A DNA stretch of 64,000 nt from Alistipes sp. (GCA_017399485.1 JAFQCA010000048.1:1-64000); one strand, 5' to 3'. Counted from the first letter of the stretch, positions 44,303-52,929 are shown. Numbers and translations: made by a program. Notes: a model not told the origin generated them from the letters alone.

Positions 44303-44461
44303 ATGGCAAAGAAAGTAGTTGCAACCCTTAAGACGGGTACCAACAAGAAGTACACCAAGTGCATCAAGATGGTGAAATCAGAGAAGACCGGTGCTTACAT
44401 CTTCAAGACACAGAACATTCTTGAGGAGGCTGACATCAAGGCATACTTCGCTGAGAAATAA
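44303..44461 (+). CDS. DUF4295 protein, probable ribosomal protein bL38 of Bacteroidota
   Basis: A 52-residue basic protein (MAKKVVATLKTGTNKKYTKC, then KMVKSEKTGAYIFKTQNI). It is last in the rpmB-rpmG operon, 15 bases after rpmG. DUF4295 proteins are restricted to Bacteroidota and always sit here. I recall that a structure of a Bacteroidota ribosome assigned a small protein of this kind as bL38; I believe this is the same family but cannot check. A terminator follows. Confidence 0.8.
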   Translation: MAKKVVATLKTGTNKKYTKCIKMVKSEKTGAYIFKTQNILEEADIKAYFAEK

Positions 44462-44484
44462 TTTTATTAAACTTTTGGTTTAAT

Positions 44485-44515
44485 AAAAAAGGCACTTCGC
44501 AAGAGGTGCCTTTTT
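44485..44515 (+). terminator. Terminator of the rpmB operon
   Basis: AAAAAAGGCAC pairs with GTGCCTTTTT around a short loop; the stem is A/T-flanked and ends in a T-run. Confidence 0.75.
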
Positions 44516-44563
44516 GTGTTGTGCGGATTTGACCTGAATAGAACTATTCAAATCGCAAATCCA

Positions 44564-44746
44564 TTATTCTTTCGTTTTACTCCATTCTTCTTTTTCTTTT
44601 CGCTCAATTTCTTTTTGTTTAGCCCTATGGAGCAGATACGCCCCAAAAACTATAAAAAAGACTCCCGCAGGGCTACTCCCTCCAATAATGGAGCCCAAGA
44701 CACTCAAAGACCCCAATATTACCAATATCCATCCCCAAACTTTCAT
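44564..44746 (-). CDS. Small membrane protein, 60 residues (J-domain operon)
   Basis: Two hydrophobic segments (about 3-20 and 24-41; WGWILVILGSLSVLGSIIGG, then AGVFFIVFGAYLLH) followed by a strongly charged cytoplasmic tail (KQKEIERKEKEEWSKTKE). No family recognised. It is the last gene of a four-gene minus-strand operon and starts five bases after the preceding stop. Its small size and topology suggest a membrane-complex component; function unknown. Confidence 0.65.
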   Translation of the reverse strand: MKVWGWILVILGSLSVLGSIIGGSSPAGVFFIVFGAYLLHRAKQKEIERKEKEEWSKTKE

Positions 44747-44751
44747 AATTT

Positions 44752-44949
44752 CTATTTTATATTTTCAACAAATTCTACATCATCATTCTTTTTAGAACAC
44801 AAAACAATAATAAATCCCACAATCAGCCATAACACAGATAGTGCGAATGCCCATCCAAAGCCAATTTTACGTTTTTTACCCATTAGCCCTACACAGTAAG
44901 CAAGACCCACGCGAATCCCCAAAAAAAATAAAACTTCCAATGCTTCCAT
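44752..44949 (-). CDS. Small membrane protein, 65 residues (J-domain operon)
   Basis: An N-terminal hydrophobic segment (about 4-23), a basic turn (MGKKRKIGFGWAF) and a second hydrophobic segment (about 32-52) ending LCSKKNDD. The RKIGFGWA-helix-LCSKK pattern recurs, from memory, in many small Bacteroidota membrane proteins of unknown role. It lies five bases after the J-domain gene and five before the last gene. Both short spacings argue for a single operon. Confidence 0.65.
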   Translation of the reverse strand: MEALEVLFFLGIRVGLAYCVGLMGKKRKIGFGWAFALSVLWLIVGFIIVLCSKKNDDVEFVENIK

Positions 44950-44954
44950 AATTG

Positions 44955-45326
44955 TTATATTTTAAGTTTCAGTTTATTTTCCATATCTTCCTTTATTGAC
45001 AACAATGCCTGATAGTTATACTTATTCTCAACTATCTTAGCAAATAATTCTGTTGCAATCATATTTTGCTCACTATCGAGAAACCTATCTGGATGACATT
45101 TCTTTTTAAGTATGTCATATAACGATTGGCTTTTAAACGACGATTGGATAATATTATCATAATCAACATTGTTCTCAGAAAGTATTTCTCGCTTTTGCGT
45201 TTGTTTACTCTGCGATACGCACACTTTCTTTATTAACAGAACAACAATGATAATAAACTCTAACACCGAAATGTAAAACCAGCCATTACACAATATATCT
45301 TCGCTAAAAAACAATATCTTCCACAT
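44955..45326 (-). CDS. Membrane-tethered degenerate J-domain protein, 123 residues
   Basis: A single N-terminal transmembrane segment (about 15-34) followed by a linker and a C-terminal region resembling a short J domain: SLYDILKKKCHPDRFLDSEQ near 68-87 carries the HPD tripeptide that stimulates DnaK ATPase, followed by a helix (ATELFAKIVENKYNYQALL) like helices III-IV. The classic basic helix II is short, so J activity is a hypothesis. The gene begins four bases after the previous stop. It could recruit DnaK to a membrane complex built by the neighbouring small proteins. Confidence 0.65.
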   Translation of the reverse strand: MWKILFFSEDILCNGWFYISVLEFIIIVVLLIKKVCVSQSKQTQKREILSENNVDYDNIIQSSFKSQSLYDILKKKCHPDRFLDSEQNMIATELFAKIVENKYNYQALLSIKEDMENKLKLKI

Positions 45327-45330
45327 AACC

Positions 45331-45735
45331 TTATTCGCTTAACATTAAACCTATATTTGCATAATCTATCAACTTATACCTCAGGCCATACCGTCCTTCA
45401 TCATCGCAAACCTCTAGTGTATCCCAACCTAATGCAACCAATCTTCTTACAAGTTCTACATTATTAATTATCACCTTGCCAATAATTTCTTGTTCTGCAC
45501 GTGTCAAAGGTCTTCCCGACAATGCCTTTATTCTAAATCCGGTATTCAACCAAGATGAGAATTGATGTTTATACTCTCGACATCCTTTCGAAATAGATGC
45601 TTGCAACATTGTTGGTGCATCACCATTTATGAATGCATTTCGTGCTGACAAATTGAAACTTCTCACTAAATTTTGTTTTTCAGAACGATCTCGAAACCAT
45701 TCAACTACTCGATTCCAAATATTAGGTAAAATCAT
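45331..45735 (-). CDS. Conserved-looking cytoplasmic protein, first gene of the J-domain operon
   Basis: A 134-residue soluble, mostly helical protein (MILPNIWNRVVEWFRDRSEK, SFNLSARNAFINGDAPTMLQ, then LSGRPLTRAEQEIIGKVI). No signal or membrane segment. I recognise no function, though the dense motif set suggests strong conservation. It leads the minus-strand operon (spacings of four to five bases) and lies about 50 bases downstream of the terminator of a structured RNA on the same strand; read-through from that RNA could drive it. Confidence 0.6.
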   Translation of the reverse strand: MILPNIWNRVVEWFRDRSEKQNLVRSFNLSARNAFINGDAPTMLQASISKGCREYKHQFSSWLNTGFRIKALSGRPLTRAEQEIIGKVIINNVELVRRLVALGWDTLEVCDDEGRYGLRYKLIDYANIGLMLSE

Positions 45736-45783
45736 AGTACGTCACGGATTCCCGCTCATCCCAACTCCTAAAATGAGGATTAA

Positions 45784-46042
45784 TAAAAAACAGAAAGTGT
45801 GGAGCTGATTTCGTTTATCTGTTAGAAGGTTGTGGAAAGACCCCAGTTGGAATAAACGATGCAATACCCCACACCTGAATAGATATGGGAACTGCAGACA
45901 CAAGAATTGCGCCCACACCATATGCTAAACAAGAAGTGAGTGTTGTTCGTTCGACCTCCAACTAATGAAAACTTCCACATTTTCTAACAAGGAGTGTGCG
46001 AAAACACTTTCTATAAATATGTCTGCCGAGAGTAGTCCTCGA
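45784..46042 (-). ncRNA. Structured small RNA with own promoter and terminator
   Basis: About 258 nt, minus strand. The 5' end forms a small hairpin (ATGTC/GACAT). Then the transcript folds back on itself: AGAAAGTGT pairs with ACACTTTCT at the 3' end, TGTTAGAA with TTCTAACA, TGTGGAA with TTCCACA, and AGTTGGA with TCCAACT, giving a rod with an internal bubble. The 3' stem is directly followed by CTGTTTTTT, a terminator. A good promoter lies at 46048-46076. No protein-coding frame is visible. It may be the Bacteroidales-1 RNA or a 6S-like RNA; the architecture supports a real RNA, the family name is tentative. Confidence 0.62.
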
Positions 46043-46047
46043 CATTA

Positions 46048-46076
46048 CAAATATATAAAAACTTTTTCAAAACAAA
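46048..46076 (-). promoter_or_regulatory. Promoter of the structured small RNA
   Basis: On the minus strand TTTG (complement of 46073-46076) and TATATTTG (complement of 46048-46055) are separated by 17 bases. Both match the consensus. Confidence 0.7.
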
Positions 46077-46114
46077 CAACACTCTATGTGGGGAATTGCA
46101 TTGCTAGTCTAATA

Positions 46115-46146
46115 TTTGGTAGTTGCATAAAAAAATCCTAACTTTG
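46115..46146 (+). promoter_or_regulatory. ftsY promoter
   Basis: TTTG at 46115-46118 and TAACTTTG at 46139-46146 are 20 bases apart, about 50 bases before the ftsY start. The element is divergent from the small-RNA promoter. Confidence 0.7.
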
Positions 46147-46196
46147 TATGATAATTTGCCTTTCGCTATTGCGGGGGCTTAAAAACGTAAATGATT

Positions 46197-47234
46197 ATGG
46201 GATTTTTTGACCTTTTTAAGAAGAAAAAAGATAATGCGGCGGAGGTAGCATCCCCCGAAGTTCAAGCAGCCGAAGAGCAGCGTGAAGAGCAACAAGCTGA
46301 GGCTCAAAAAGAGGAGTTGTCGGTTGGTTTGCAGAAGACTAAGGAGGGTTTCTTCTCGAAGTTGGCGCGCGCCGTTGCGGGCCGCTCGACTGTCGATGCT
46401 GATGTATTGGATGACCTGGAGGAGGTACTGATTACATCGGACGTGGGAGTGGAGACAACCGTCAAGATTATCGAACACATCGAGGCCCGTATAGCCCGCG
46501 ACAAGTATATGAACACATCGGAGTTGAACGCCATATTGCGTGACGAGATTGCTCAACTGATGGAGGAATCACACTCATCGCAAAAGGATTTTGGCTTGGA
46601 GGTGCAGGAGGGAACGCCCTATGTTATGATGGTTGTAGGAGTGAATGGCGCCGGCAAGACCACGACCATAGGAAAACTTGCCGCTCAACTTACCAAAGCG
46701 GGCCGCAAGGTATATATCGGCGCTGCCGATACGTTCCGCGCCGCAGCCATCGACCAATTAGCCGTATGGGCCGAGCGCGCAGGGGCTACGATGATTCGTC
46801 AGGAGATGGGTTCTGACCCGGCATCGGTAGCGTTTGACACCCTTAAATCGGCAGTAGCAAACGGCGCTGATGTTGTACTGATTGACACCGCAGGTCGTCT
46901 GCACAACAAGATTGGATTGATGAACGAACTTACCAAGATTCGCAACGTGATGGCAAAGGTCATACCCAATGCGCCACACGAGGTTATGCTCGTTTTGGAT
47001 GGCTCGACAGGACAAAATGCATTTGAGCAGGCTCGTCAATTTACGCAGGCTACACAGGTGACGTCGCTCACCATAACCAAGTTGGATGGTACGGCTAAAG
47101 GCGGAGTTGTCATCGGCATTAGCGACCAATTCCACATTCCTGTACGATATATCGGCATTGGCGAAGGCATCGACCAACTCAAAATATTTGACCGCCATCA
47201 ATTTGTAGACGCCCTTTTCGGGGAGAAGAAGTAA
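46197..47234 (+). CDS. ftsY: Signal recognition particle receptor FtsY
   Basis: A 345-residue SRP GTPase that targets ribosomes to the membrane. The N-terminal ~55 residues are charged (A domain, short), followed by the N domain and G domain: GVNGAGKTTTIGKLA (P-loop), DTFRAAAIDQL, DTAGRLHN and TKLDGTAKGG. I use ATG 46197 (MGFFDLFKKKK); ATG 46191 would add two residues. rimO follows after 14 bases. Confidence 0.96.
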   Translation: MGFFDLFKKKKDNAAEVASPEVQAAEEQREEQQAEAQKEELSVGLQKTKEGFFSKLARAVAGRSTVDADVLDDLEEVLITSDVGVETTVKIIEHIEARIARDKYMNTSELNAILRDEIAQLMEESHSSQKDFGLEVQEGTPYVMMVVGVNGAGKTTTIGKLAAQLTKAGRKVYIGAADTFRAAAIDQLAVWAERAGATMIRQEMGSDPASVAFDTLKSAVANGADVVLIDTAGRLHNKIGLMNELTKIRNVMAKVIPNAPHEVMLVLDGSTGQNAFEQARQFTQATQVTSLTITKLDGTAKGGVVIGISDQFHIPVRYIGIGEGIDQLKIFDRHQFVDALFGEKK

Positions 47235-47248
47235 AGCGGAAGTGATAG

Positions 47249-48571
47249 ATGAAAAAAATCAACGTTATAACTCTTGGTTGTTCGAAGAATGTGGTCGATA
47301 GCGAGCACCTGATGGCACAGTTGGAGGCCGCAGGATATGAACTATCGATTGACAGCGATTCTACGGATGCCAAAGTGGTCGTAATCCACACCTGCGGATT
47401 CATAGGCGACGCCAAAAAGGAGAGTATCGACACTATTCTATCGGCTGTTCAGGCCAAAGAGGAGGGGTTGATTGAGCGACTGTTCGTCATTGGTTGCTTA
47501 AGCGAGCGATATGCCGACGAGTTACGCGAGGAGATTCCTGAAGTAGATGAATACTTTGGTGTAAACGATTGGCCCGATATTGTTGCCGCGTTGGGCGCAG
47601 AACATAAGAGGAGTCTGGAAACCGAGCGTGTTTTGACCACCCCTTCGCATTACGCCTACCTGAAGATTGCCGAGGGATGTAATTGGCATTGCGGTTATTG
47701 TGCCATACCTCTGATTCGTGGCAAGCACACATCGGTACCGATGGAACAGATTTTGGAGGAGGCACAGAAGTTGGCCGAGCGCGGAGTAAAAGAACTTATA
47801 GTAATAGCACAAGATACAACGTATTACGGCATAGACCTATATGGACGTCGCCGTTTGGCTGACCTCTTGACTGAATTGTGCAAAATCAAAGGCATTGAGT
47901 GGATTCGACTGCATTATGCCTACCCTACGGCCTTCCCCGATGATGTGATTGAGGTTATGGCCCGAGAGAAGAAGATTTGCAAATATCTCGACATCCCGTT
48001 CCAGCACATCTCCGACAAGATGCTCTCAGCGATGAAACGTCGTCACACCAAAGCCGAGGCAATGGAGTTAATCAAACGTCTGCGTGAGCAAATTCCTGAT
48101 ATAGTTCTGCGTACTACTCTACTCGTAGGTTATCCAACCGAAACACAAGAGGATATTGACGAATTGGAGGCTTTTGTTCGCGAAGTACGTTTTGAGCGTT
48201 TGGGTGTTTTTCCCTATTCAGAGGAGGAGGGAACCTACTCGGCTAAAAAATTAACTGACGATGTTGCGAATGAAGAGAAAGAACGCCGTGCGGCGCGTAT
48301 AATGCAGATTCAAGAGCAGATTTCGTTGGAAAACAACCTCAAAAGAGTCGGACAGACGATGCGCGTTATAGTCGATGGACGACAAGGCAACTACTATGTA
48401 GCACGCTCGCAATACGACTCACCTGAGGTGGACCAAGAGATACTGATTCCTGCCGAAAAACGACGCTTACGTCGCGGCTGTTTCTACGATGTACTTATCA
48501 CCGATGCCGAAGATTACGATTTGTTCGGCGAAGTGATTAACGTCCGTCCAACGAAATGTGGCAAACGATAA
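47249..48571 (+). CDS. rimO: Ribosomal protein S12 methylthiotransferase RimO
   Basis: A 440-residue radical SAM enzyme that methylthiolates an Asp of S12. The N-terminal UPF0004 domain has LGCSKNVVDSEHLM; the radical SAM cluster motif is CNWHCGYCAIP (CxxxCxxC); the C-terminal TRAM domain occupies about the last 65 residues (GQTMRVIVDGRQGNYYVARS). Length and order are normal. It is cotranscribed with ftsY. Confidence 0.96.
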   Translation: MKKINVITLGCSKNVVDSEHLMAQLEAAGYELSIDSDSTDAKVVVIHTCGFIGDAKKESIDTILSAVQAKEEGLIERLFVIGCLSERYADELREEIPEVDEYFGVNDWPDIVAALGAEHKRSLETERVLTTPSHYAYLKIAEGCNWHCGYCAIPLIRGKHTSVPMEQILEEAQKLAERGVKELIVIAQDTTYYGIDLYGRRRLADLLTELCKIKGIEWIRLHYAYPTAFPDDVIEVMAREKKICKYLDIPFQHISDKMLSAMKRRHTKAEAMELIKRLREQIPDIVLRTTLLVGYPTETQEDIDELEAFVREVRFERLGVFPYSEEEGTYSAKKLTDDVANEEKERRAARIMQIQEQISLENNLKRVGQTMRVIVDGRQGNYYVARSQYDSPEVDQEILIPAEKRRLRRGCFYDVLITDAEDYDLFGEVINVRPTKCGKR

Positions 48572-48665
48572 GATTTGGCAAAATGATATATAGCAGGCAA
48601 TAAATTTGCTGAAAATATATTTTTTTATTACCTTTGAGTGTTAAAAACTGTTTAGACCCTAAAAG

Positions 48666-48965
48666 ATGGCTTGTAAAAGCATCATAAAGCATATTGAAGC
48701 ACAGACCGAAAGGATAATCTCGCAATATGAGAAACTGGAGGAGCAGTGCCATCAACTACGTGAGGAGCGCGATGCTTTACGTTCTCAAGTGCGTGAGCAG
48801 GAGGAGCAACTTCGCGAGTTGAAGGCTGAGGTTCAGCGTCTGCGTCTGGCTGAGGGTTTGAGTGGCAATAAGACAGATAAGGCAAAGTCGCGTGCGCGAA
48901 TCAATCTGTTATTGCGGGAGGTTGATAAGTGCATAGCATTGCTGACTAAGGCACAAGAAAATTAG
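48666..48965 (+). CDS. Coiled-coil protein next to zapA (ZapB-like)
   Basis: A 99-residue, almost entirely alpha-helical protein with heptad patterning (EKLEEQCHQLREERDALRSQ, then EEQLRELKAEVQRLRLAE) and a short C-terminal part. No signal peptide or membrane segment. It sits eight bases upstream of zapA, suggesting cotranslation and a partner role in the divisome similar to the coiled-coil ZapB of proteobacteria. Sequence identity to ZapB cannot be judged for such low-complexity helices, so the analogy is inferred from size, structure and neighbour. Confidence 0.6.
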   Translation: MACKSIIKHIEAQTERIISQYEKLEEQCHQLREERDALRSQVREQEEQLRELKAEVQRLRLAEGLSGNKTDKAKSRARINLLLREVDKCIALLTKAQEN

Positions 48966-48973
48966 TTTGGGTT

Positions 48974-49312
48974 ATGGCAAAGCAAAAGATAAGCCTGGAG
49001 GTAAATAAGAAGACCTACCAGATGACAATCGATAGCGATAAAGAGGAGATTTATCGCTTGGCTGAGCGTCAGGTCAATGCCAATATAGCCAAACTGAAAA
49101 CGGCTTTTGGAGATAGTTGTGACATTAAGGATTGCTTGGCTATAACAGCATTGCAGTTGAGTATAAACAACATATCGTTGATGCGCCAGAATGAGTTGGA
49201 TAGCGACGATATGGCTGCGTTGGATAAACTCTCGCAGATGATGGACAAGCATCTTAACCGTATTACGCCTCGAAAGAAGAGCACAAACAACAAATTGTCG
49301 ATTAACAAATAG
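48974..49312 (+). CDS. zapA: Cell division protein ZapA
   Basis: A 112-residue FtsZ-binding protein. The N-terminal ZapA domain (ISLEVNKKTYQMTIDSDKEE, IYRLAERQVNANIAKLKTAF) precedes a helix, then a basic C-terminal tail. ZapA bundles FtsZ filaments. Its neighbourhood (coiled-coil protein, zapA, 6S-like RNA, rny) recalls zapA-ssrS in proteobacteria. Start is ATG 48974. Confidence 0.85.
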   Translation: MAKQKISLEVNKKTYQMTIDSDKEEIYRLAERQVNANIAKLKTAFGDSCDIKDCLAITALQLSINNISLMRQNELDSDDMAALDKLSQMMDKHLNRITPRKKSTNNKLSINK

Positions 49313-49344
49313 GTTATAGACAACTTATGTTCTTTACATAAAAA

Positions 49345-49553
49345 TCTACCCGCATAGATTTCCTTATAACTTTGCGAAACTGAACACTTATTACATTGGG
49401 TAAACTCTCGGTTTCTCAAAATCAGGCCTTAACCCCGCAAGGGGTGTGCCGCGCGCACCGTTGGACGATTGCGAACACCGGAGCCCCCACACCTTGACTT
49501 ATCGGCAGATTCGTCAAACAAGAAAAGGAACTTCTATGCGGATTTTTGTTTTT
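49345..49553 (+). ncRNA. ssrS: 6S RNA (ssrS) candidate between zapA and rny
   Basis: The 331-base gap contains a transcript of about 205 nt that folds into one long rod. CCGCATAGA (49350-49358) pairs with TCTATGCGG (49533-49541), TTCCTT with AAGGAA, and TTTG-CGAA-CTG with CAG-TTCG-CAAA; then a large bubble opens on both strands, and CTC-CGGT pairs with ACCGGAG. A GCAA-capped hairpin (CCCC/GGGG) and a GGTGTGC/GCGCACC hairpin form the apex. The rod is followed by two T-runs. A closed rod with central bubble mimicking melted promoter DNA is the 6S design, and zapA is the classical 6S neighbour. The promoter is uncertain. Confidence 0.68.
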
Positions 49554-49643
49554 ATGATAAGGGACAACGCATAGGCATATAAAACATTTAAGGAAACAAT
49601 ATTTTTATATAAATAAAATTAACTAACATTAATAAACACTAAG

Positions 49644-51191
49644 ATGACAACTATAGTTATAACTGCTATAATATCTGTTGTCGTGACTTTGGTATCCTAT
49701 ATTCTGGTTACTACATATATCACGAAGAACACGATACAAAAGCAACGTGCTGCGGCTCTCAAGGAGGCCGAAGCCGAAGGTGAAATGATTAAAAAGGAGA
49801 AGATTCTCCAGGCAAAAGAGAAATTTATTCAACTCAAGAGCGAGCACGACCGTACAATAAACGAGCGTAATCAGAGAATCGCACAATCAGAGCAACGCGC
49901 CAAGCAGATTGAAACAAACCTGCAAAATCAGCAGCGAGACCTTGAGAACAAACTCAAGGAGAATGACCGCCTGAAGGAGCAGATGAATAGCCAATTACAG
50001 AGCCTTAATACAAAGAAAGAGGAGTTGGCCGCAGTCATCAAGGAGCAGAATGTTCGTTTAGAGCAGATTTCAGGTATGAGCGCCGAGGATGCAAAGAACA
50101 TCCTGATTGAGAATATGAAGGAGGAGGCCAAAACTGAGGCTGCATCTTATATCAACGAGACTATCGAGGAGGCTAAACTAACCGCTACAAAAGAGGCTAA
50201 GCGTATAATCGTAACCTCTATCCAGCGCGTAGCAACCGAAACAGCCATCGAGAATGCCGTAACGGTATTTAATATCGACAGCGACGAGGTTAAGGGTCGT
50301 ATCATTGGTCGCGAAGGCCGTAACATCCGCGCACTGGAGGCTGCTACGGGTATCGAGATTATCGTCGATGATACACCTGAGGCTATTATCTTGAGTGGCT
50401 TTGACCCCGTACGTCGCGAGATTGCACGTTTGGCCTTGCATCAACTCGTTACCGATGGTCGTATCCACCCCGCTCGCATTGAGGAGGTTGTAGCAAAAGT
50501 TAAGAAGCAGATTGAGGAGGAGATTGTCGAGGTGGGTAAACGTACCGCTATCGACTTGGGTATTCACGGTTTGCACCCCGAACTTATCCGCCTTATCGGT
50601 AAGATGAAGTATCGTTCATCGTATGGCCAGAACCTATTGCAGCACGCCCGCGAGACAGCCAACTTGGCCGGTATTATGGCGTCAGAGTTGGGATTGCCCG
50701 TTAAGGCTGCACGCCGAGCAGGTCTTCTGCACGATATAGGTAAGGTGCCCGATGATGAGCCCGAATTGCCACACGCAATTATCGGTATGAAGTTGGCCGA
50801 GAAGTACAAGGAGAAGGCCGACGTATGCAACGCCATTGGTGCGCACCACGACGAAGTGGAGATGTCGTCTATCATTGCCCCCATCATTCAGGTTTGTGAT
50901 GCCATCTCAGGTGCTCGTCCCGGTGCTCGACGCGAGGTTGTTGAGTCATACATCAAACGACTGAAGGAGATGGAGGATATCGCACTCTCATATCCCGGCG
51001 TTATCAAGACTTATGCTATTCAGGCTGGTCGTGAGTTGCGCGTAATCGTCGGCGCAGACAAACTCTCGGACCAGGAGTCAGAGTCATTGTCACACGACAT
51101 AGCAAAGAAGATTCAAGACGAGATGACCTACCCTGGTCAGGTGAAGATTACTGTTATCCGCGAAACCCGTTCGGTAAGTTACGCAAAGTAA
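49644..51191 (+). CDS. rny: Ribonuclease Y
   Basis: A 515-residue membrane-anchored endoribonuclease that initiates mRNA decay. One N-terminal transmembrane segment (about 4-24), a long coiled coil (~30-190), a KH domain ([19 protein letters not shown] near 214-232) and an HD domain with metal-binding His-Asp ([15 protein letters not shown] near 365). Length and architecture are typical. A terminator with a UUCG loop follows. Confidence 0.97.
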   Translation: MTTIVITAIISVVVTLVSYILVTTYITKNTIQKQRAAALKEAEAEGEMIKKEKILQAKEKFIQLKSEHDRTINERNQRIAQSEQRAKQIETNLQNQQRDLENKLKENDRLKEQMNSQLQSLNTKKEELAAVIKEQNVRLEQISGMSAEDAKNILIENMKEEAKTEAASYINETIEEAKLTATKEAKRIIVTSIQRVATETAIENAVTVFNIDSDEVKGRIIGREGRNIRALEAATGIEIIVDDTPEAIILSGFDPVRREIARLALHQLVTDGRIHPARIEEVVAKVKKQIEEEIVEVGKRTAIDLGIHGLHPELIRLIGKMKYRSSYGQNLLQHARETANLAGIMASELGLPVKAARRAGLLHDIGKVPDDEPELPHAIIGMKLAEKYKEKADVCNAIGAHHDEVEMSSIIAPIIQVCDAISGARPGARREVVESYIKRLKEMEDIALSYPGVIKTYAIQAGRELRVIVGADKLSDQESESLSHDIAKKIQDEMTYPGQVKITVIRETRSVSYAK

Positions 51192-51220
51192 TCAACACGA
51201 AACAACTTGAATATACACAA

Positions 51221-51254
51221 AAAGAGTTCAGCCTTCGGGCTGAACTCTTTCTTT
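51221..51254 (+). terminator. rny terminator, UUCG loop
   Basis: AAAGAGTTCAGCC and GGCTGAACTCTTT form a perfect 13-bp stem closed by TTCG, followed by a T-rich tail. It also faces the convergent GT9 gene. Confidence 0.9.
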
Positions 51255-51270
51255 ATAAATCAAGGTAAGC

Positions 51271-52323
51271 CTACTCTTTCGGGATAATCAGTTCGTCAAT
51301 TTTGGCTATTATCATATCGGGAGTGATACAACGCAAGCACTTATAATCGCCCGTTTTGCAAGGTTTGTTACCATATACCGAGCAAGGGCGGCAAGGCATC
51401 TCCTCCTGCAATACGCCATCCGCAGAACATCCCCAACCGAGGAATCCCAATGAAGGATGGGTAGCACCCCACACCGAAACGACAGGGGTAGCCGTCAGCG
51501 AGGCCATATGCATAGCGAGCGAATCCATCGAAACGATACAATCAAGATGCGACATCAGATTTAACTCGCCGCTCAAATCAACCTTACCATTAAGAGCCGT
51601 AACATTCTCATATTGCGCCTCCATCTGGTGAGCGAACTCGGCCTCGGCACCTCCGCCACTATGGATGAATACCCTACCATAACGCTCACTCATCAATTTG
51701 ATAACCTCAAGGCGCAAATCTTCAGGATAGGTCTTGCCATCGTGTGCCGAGAATGGAGCAAAACCAACCCACACACCACTCTTCTCGCCCATAGGATTTG
51801 GCAAGTTCTGTTTTACGGCAGGAGCGGGGTCCTCAAATTCAAAACCCATCCTGCGAAGAACATCGCAGTAGCGTACTACGGTATGTTTAAGAGGAACACT
51901 ATTGTGGCTATTATAGCCTACACGGAACCACTTCTCAATCTTTCCCTTATCTATTGCAGATGTCTTCTTACCGCTCAGCCAGCAGAGGTTGCGCACTACA
52001 ACAGAACGCATCACGTTGTGCATATCGGCAACAGCATCTACCTTCAATTTCGATATATCGCGCCACAATCGCCATACGCCCTTAGCACCTTTATGGCGGC
52101 CTTTGGTATCGGCAAACAAGAAATCAACATTTAACCCATTAAAAAAGGGAGCAAACAGACGACGTGTGACTATAGTCAGCCTCACATCAGGATAAACCGC
52201 CTGAAATGCACGCACCGTATGCGCCAACATAGCCACATCGCCCATCGCCGACAGACGTATAAGCGCTATATGACGAGGTAATTTTTTATTACTACTATTT
52301 TCCGATTTATTACTTGTTACCAT
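51271..52323 (-). CDS. Glycosyltransferase family 9 (heptosyltransferase-like)
   Basis: A 350-residue GT-B enzyme. The N-terminal IALIRLSAMGDVAMLAHTVR motif is characteristic of ADP-heptose:LPS heptosyltransferases, and the C-terminal donor region has YENVTALNGKVDLSGEL, then HLDCIVSMDSLAMHMASLTA and SVWGATHP. It likely adds heptose or a related sugar to the LPS core. Four Cys near the C-terminus (CRPCSVYGNKPCKTGDYKC) form an unusual cluster. The gene starts inside the 3' end of the preceding DUF4254 gene (14-base overlap). Confidence 0.88.
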   Translation of the reverse strand: MVTSNKSENSSNKKLPRHIALIRLSAMGDVAMLAHTVRAFQAVYPDVRLTIVTRRLFAPFFNGLNVDFLFADTKGRHKGAKGVWRLWRDISKLKVDAVADMHNVMRSVVVRNLCWLSGKKTSAIDKGKIEKWFRVGYNSHNSVPLKHTVVRYCDVLRRMGFEFEDPAPAVKQNLPNPMGEKSGVWVGFAPFSAHDGKTYPEDLRLEVIKLMSERYGRVFIHSGGGAEAEFAHQMEAQYENVTALNGKVDLSGELNLMSHLDCIVSMDSLAMHMASLTATPVVSVWGATHPSLGFLGWGCSADGVLQEEMPCRPCSVYGNKPCKTGDYKCLRCITPDMIIAKIDELIIPKE

Positions 52324-52912
52324 ACAACACAGGGTTAAGCGAGGGGTCGTTATACATCTTCATCTGCTTGTAAGTCTTCATATACTTGCGACCTGCCTCA
52401 ATATCCTCCAACAACTCCTCGATGGCTGTCGAGAGGTCCACCTGCTGTGCCAATAATGTATCGAGTTTCTTCTGACAAGCATCACGATGTGACTGCTCTA
52501 CATCCTCGCGTACTACCTCCTGATGCATATGATAAATCTTGAGTGCAAGGATTGACAAGCGGTCAATTGCCCACGCTGGAGTCTCGGTATTGATACGAGC
52601 GTCGGGGGCTGTTGCTACCTCCTTATACTTATCGAGAAAATACGAGTCGATATACTCTACCATATCGGTACGAACCTGATTCGATTTATCGATTCTGCGC
52701 TTAAGCGCCAAAGCATCAACCGGGTCGATGTTTGGGTCGCGAATAATATCCTCCAAATGCCACTGAACTGTATCAACCAAATTCTTCTCATACAACAAGG
52801 CATCTAATGAGCCTGCAGGATAAGGATTCTCAAATTTATGGTCTACATCGTCAAAGCGGTGGTAATCATCTATCACGCGATTGAAAATCTTATTTGCATT
52901 TTCTGTAAACAT
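52310..52912 (-). CDS. DUF4254 protein
   Basis: A 200-residue, highly helical cytoplasmic protein (ANKIFNRVIDDYHRFDDVDH, LEDIIRDPNIDPVDALALKR, NQVRTDMVEYIDSYFLDKYK). It matches the DUF4254 family of Bacteroidota, which is regularly encoded with GT9 transferases, here overlapping it by 14 bases. A role in LPS-core assembly is suggested by context but not shown. Confidence 0.78.
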   Translation of the reverse strand: MFTENANKIFNRVIDDYHRFDDVDHKFENPYPAGSLDALLYEKNLVDTVQWHLEDIIRDPNIDPVDALALKRRIDKSNQVRTDMVEYIDSYFLDKYKEVATAPDARINTETPAWAIDRLSILALKIYHMHQEVVREDVEQSHRDACQKKLDTLLAQQVDLSTAIEELLEDIEAGRKYMKTYKQMKMYNDPSLNPVLYGNK

Positions 52913-52929
52913 ATTATACAGTAGTTTTA

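Noticed and set aside
45784..46042. tmRNA or RNase P RNA as identity of the small RNA
   Set aside because: The tRNA-like ends and tag frame of tmRNA and the conserved GAAAGTCC-type core of RNase P RNA are absent.
49367..49374. TAACTTTG as promoter for rny or a short RNA
   Set aside because: It lies inside the paired arm of the 6S-like RNA, where its bases pair with the 3' arm, and no -33 element is placed correctly.
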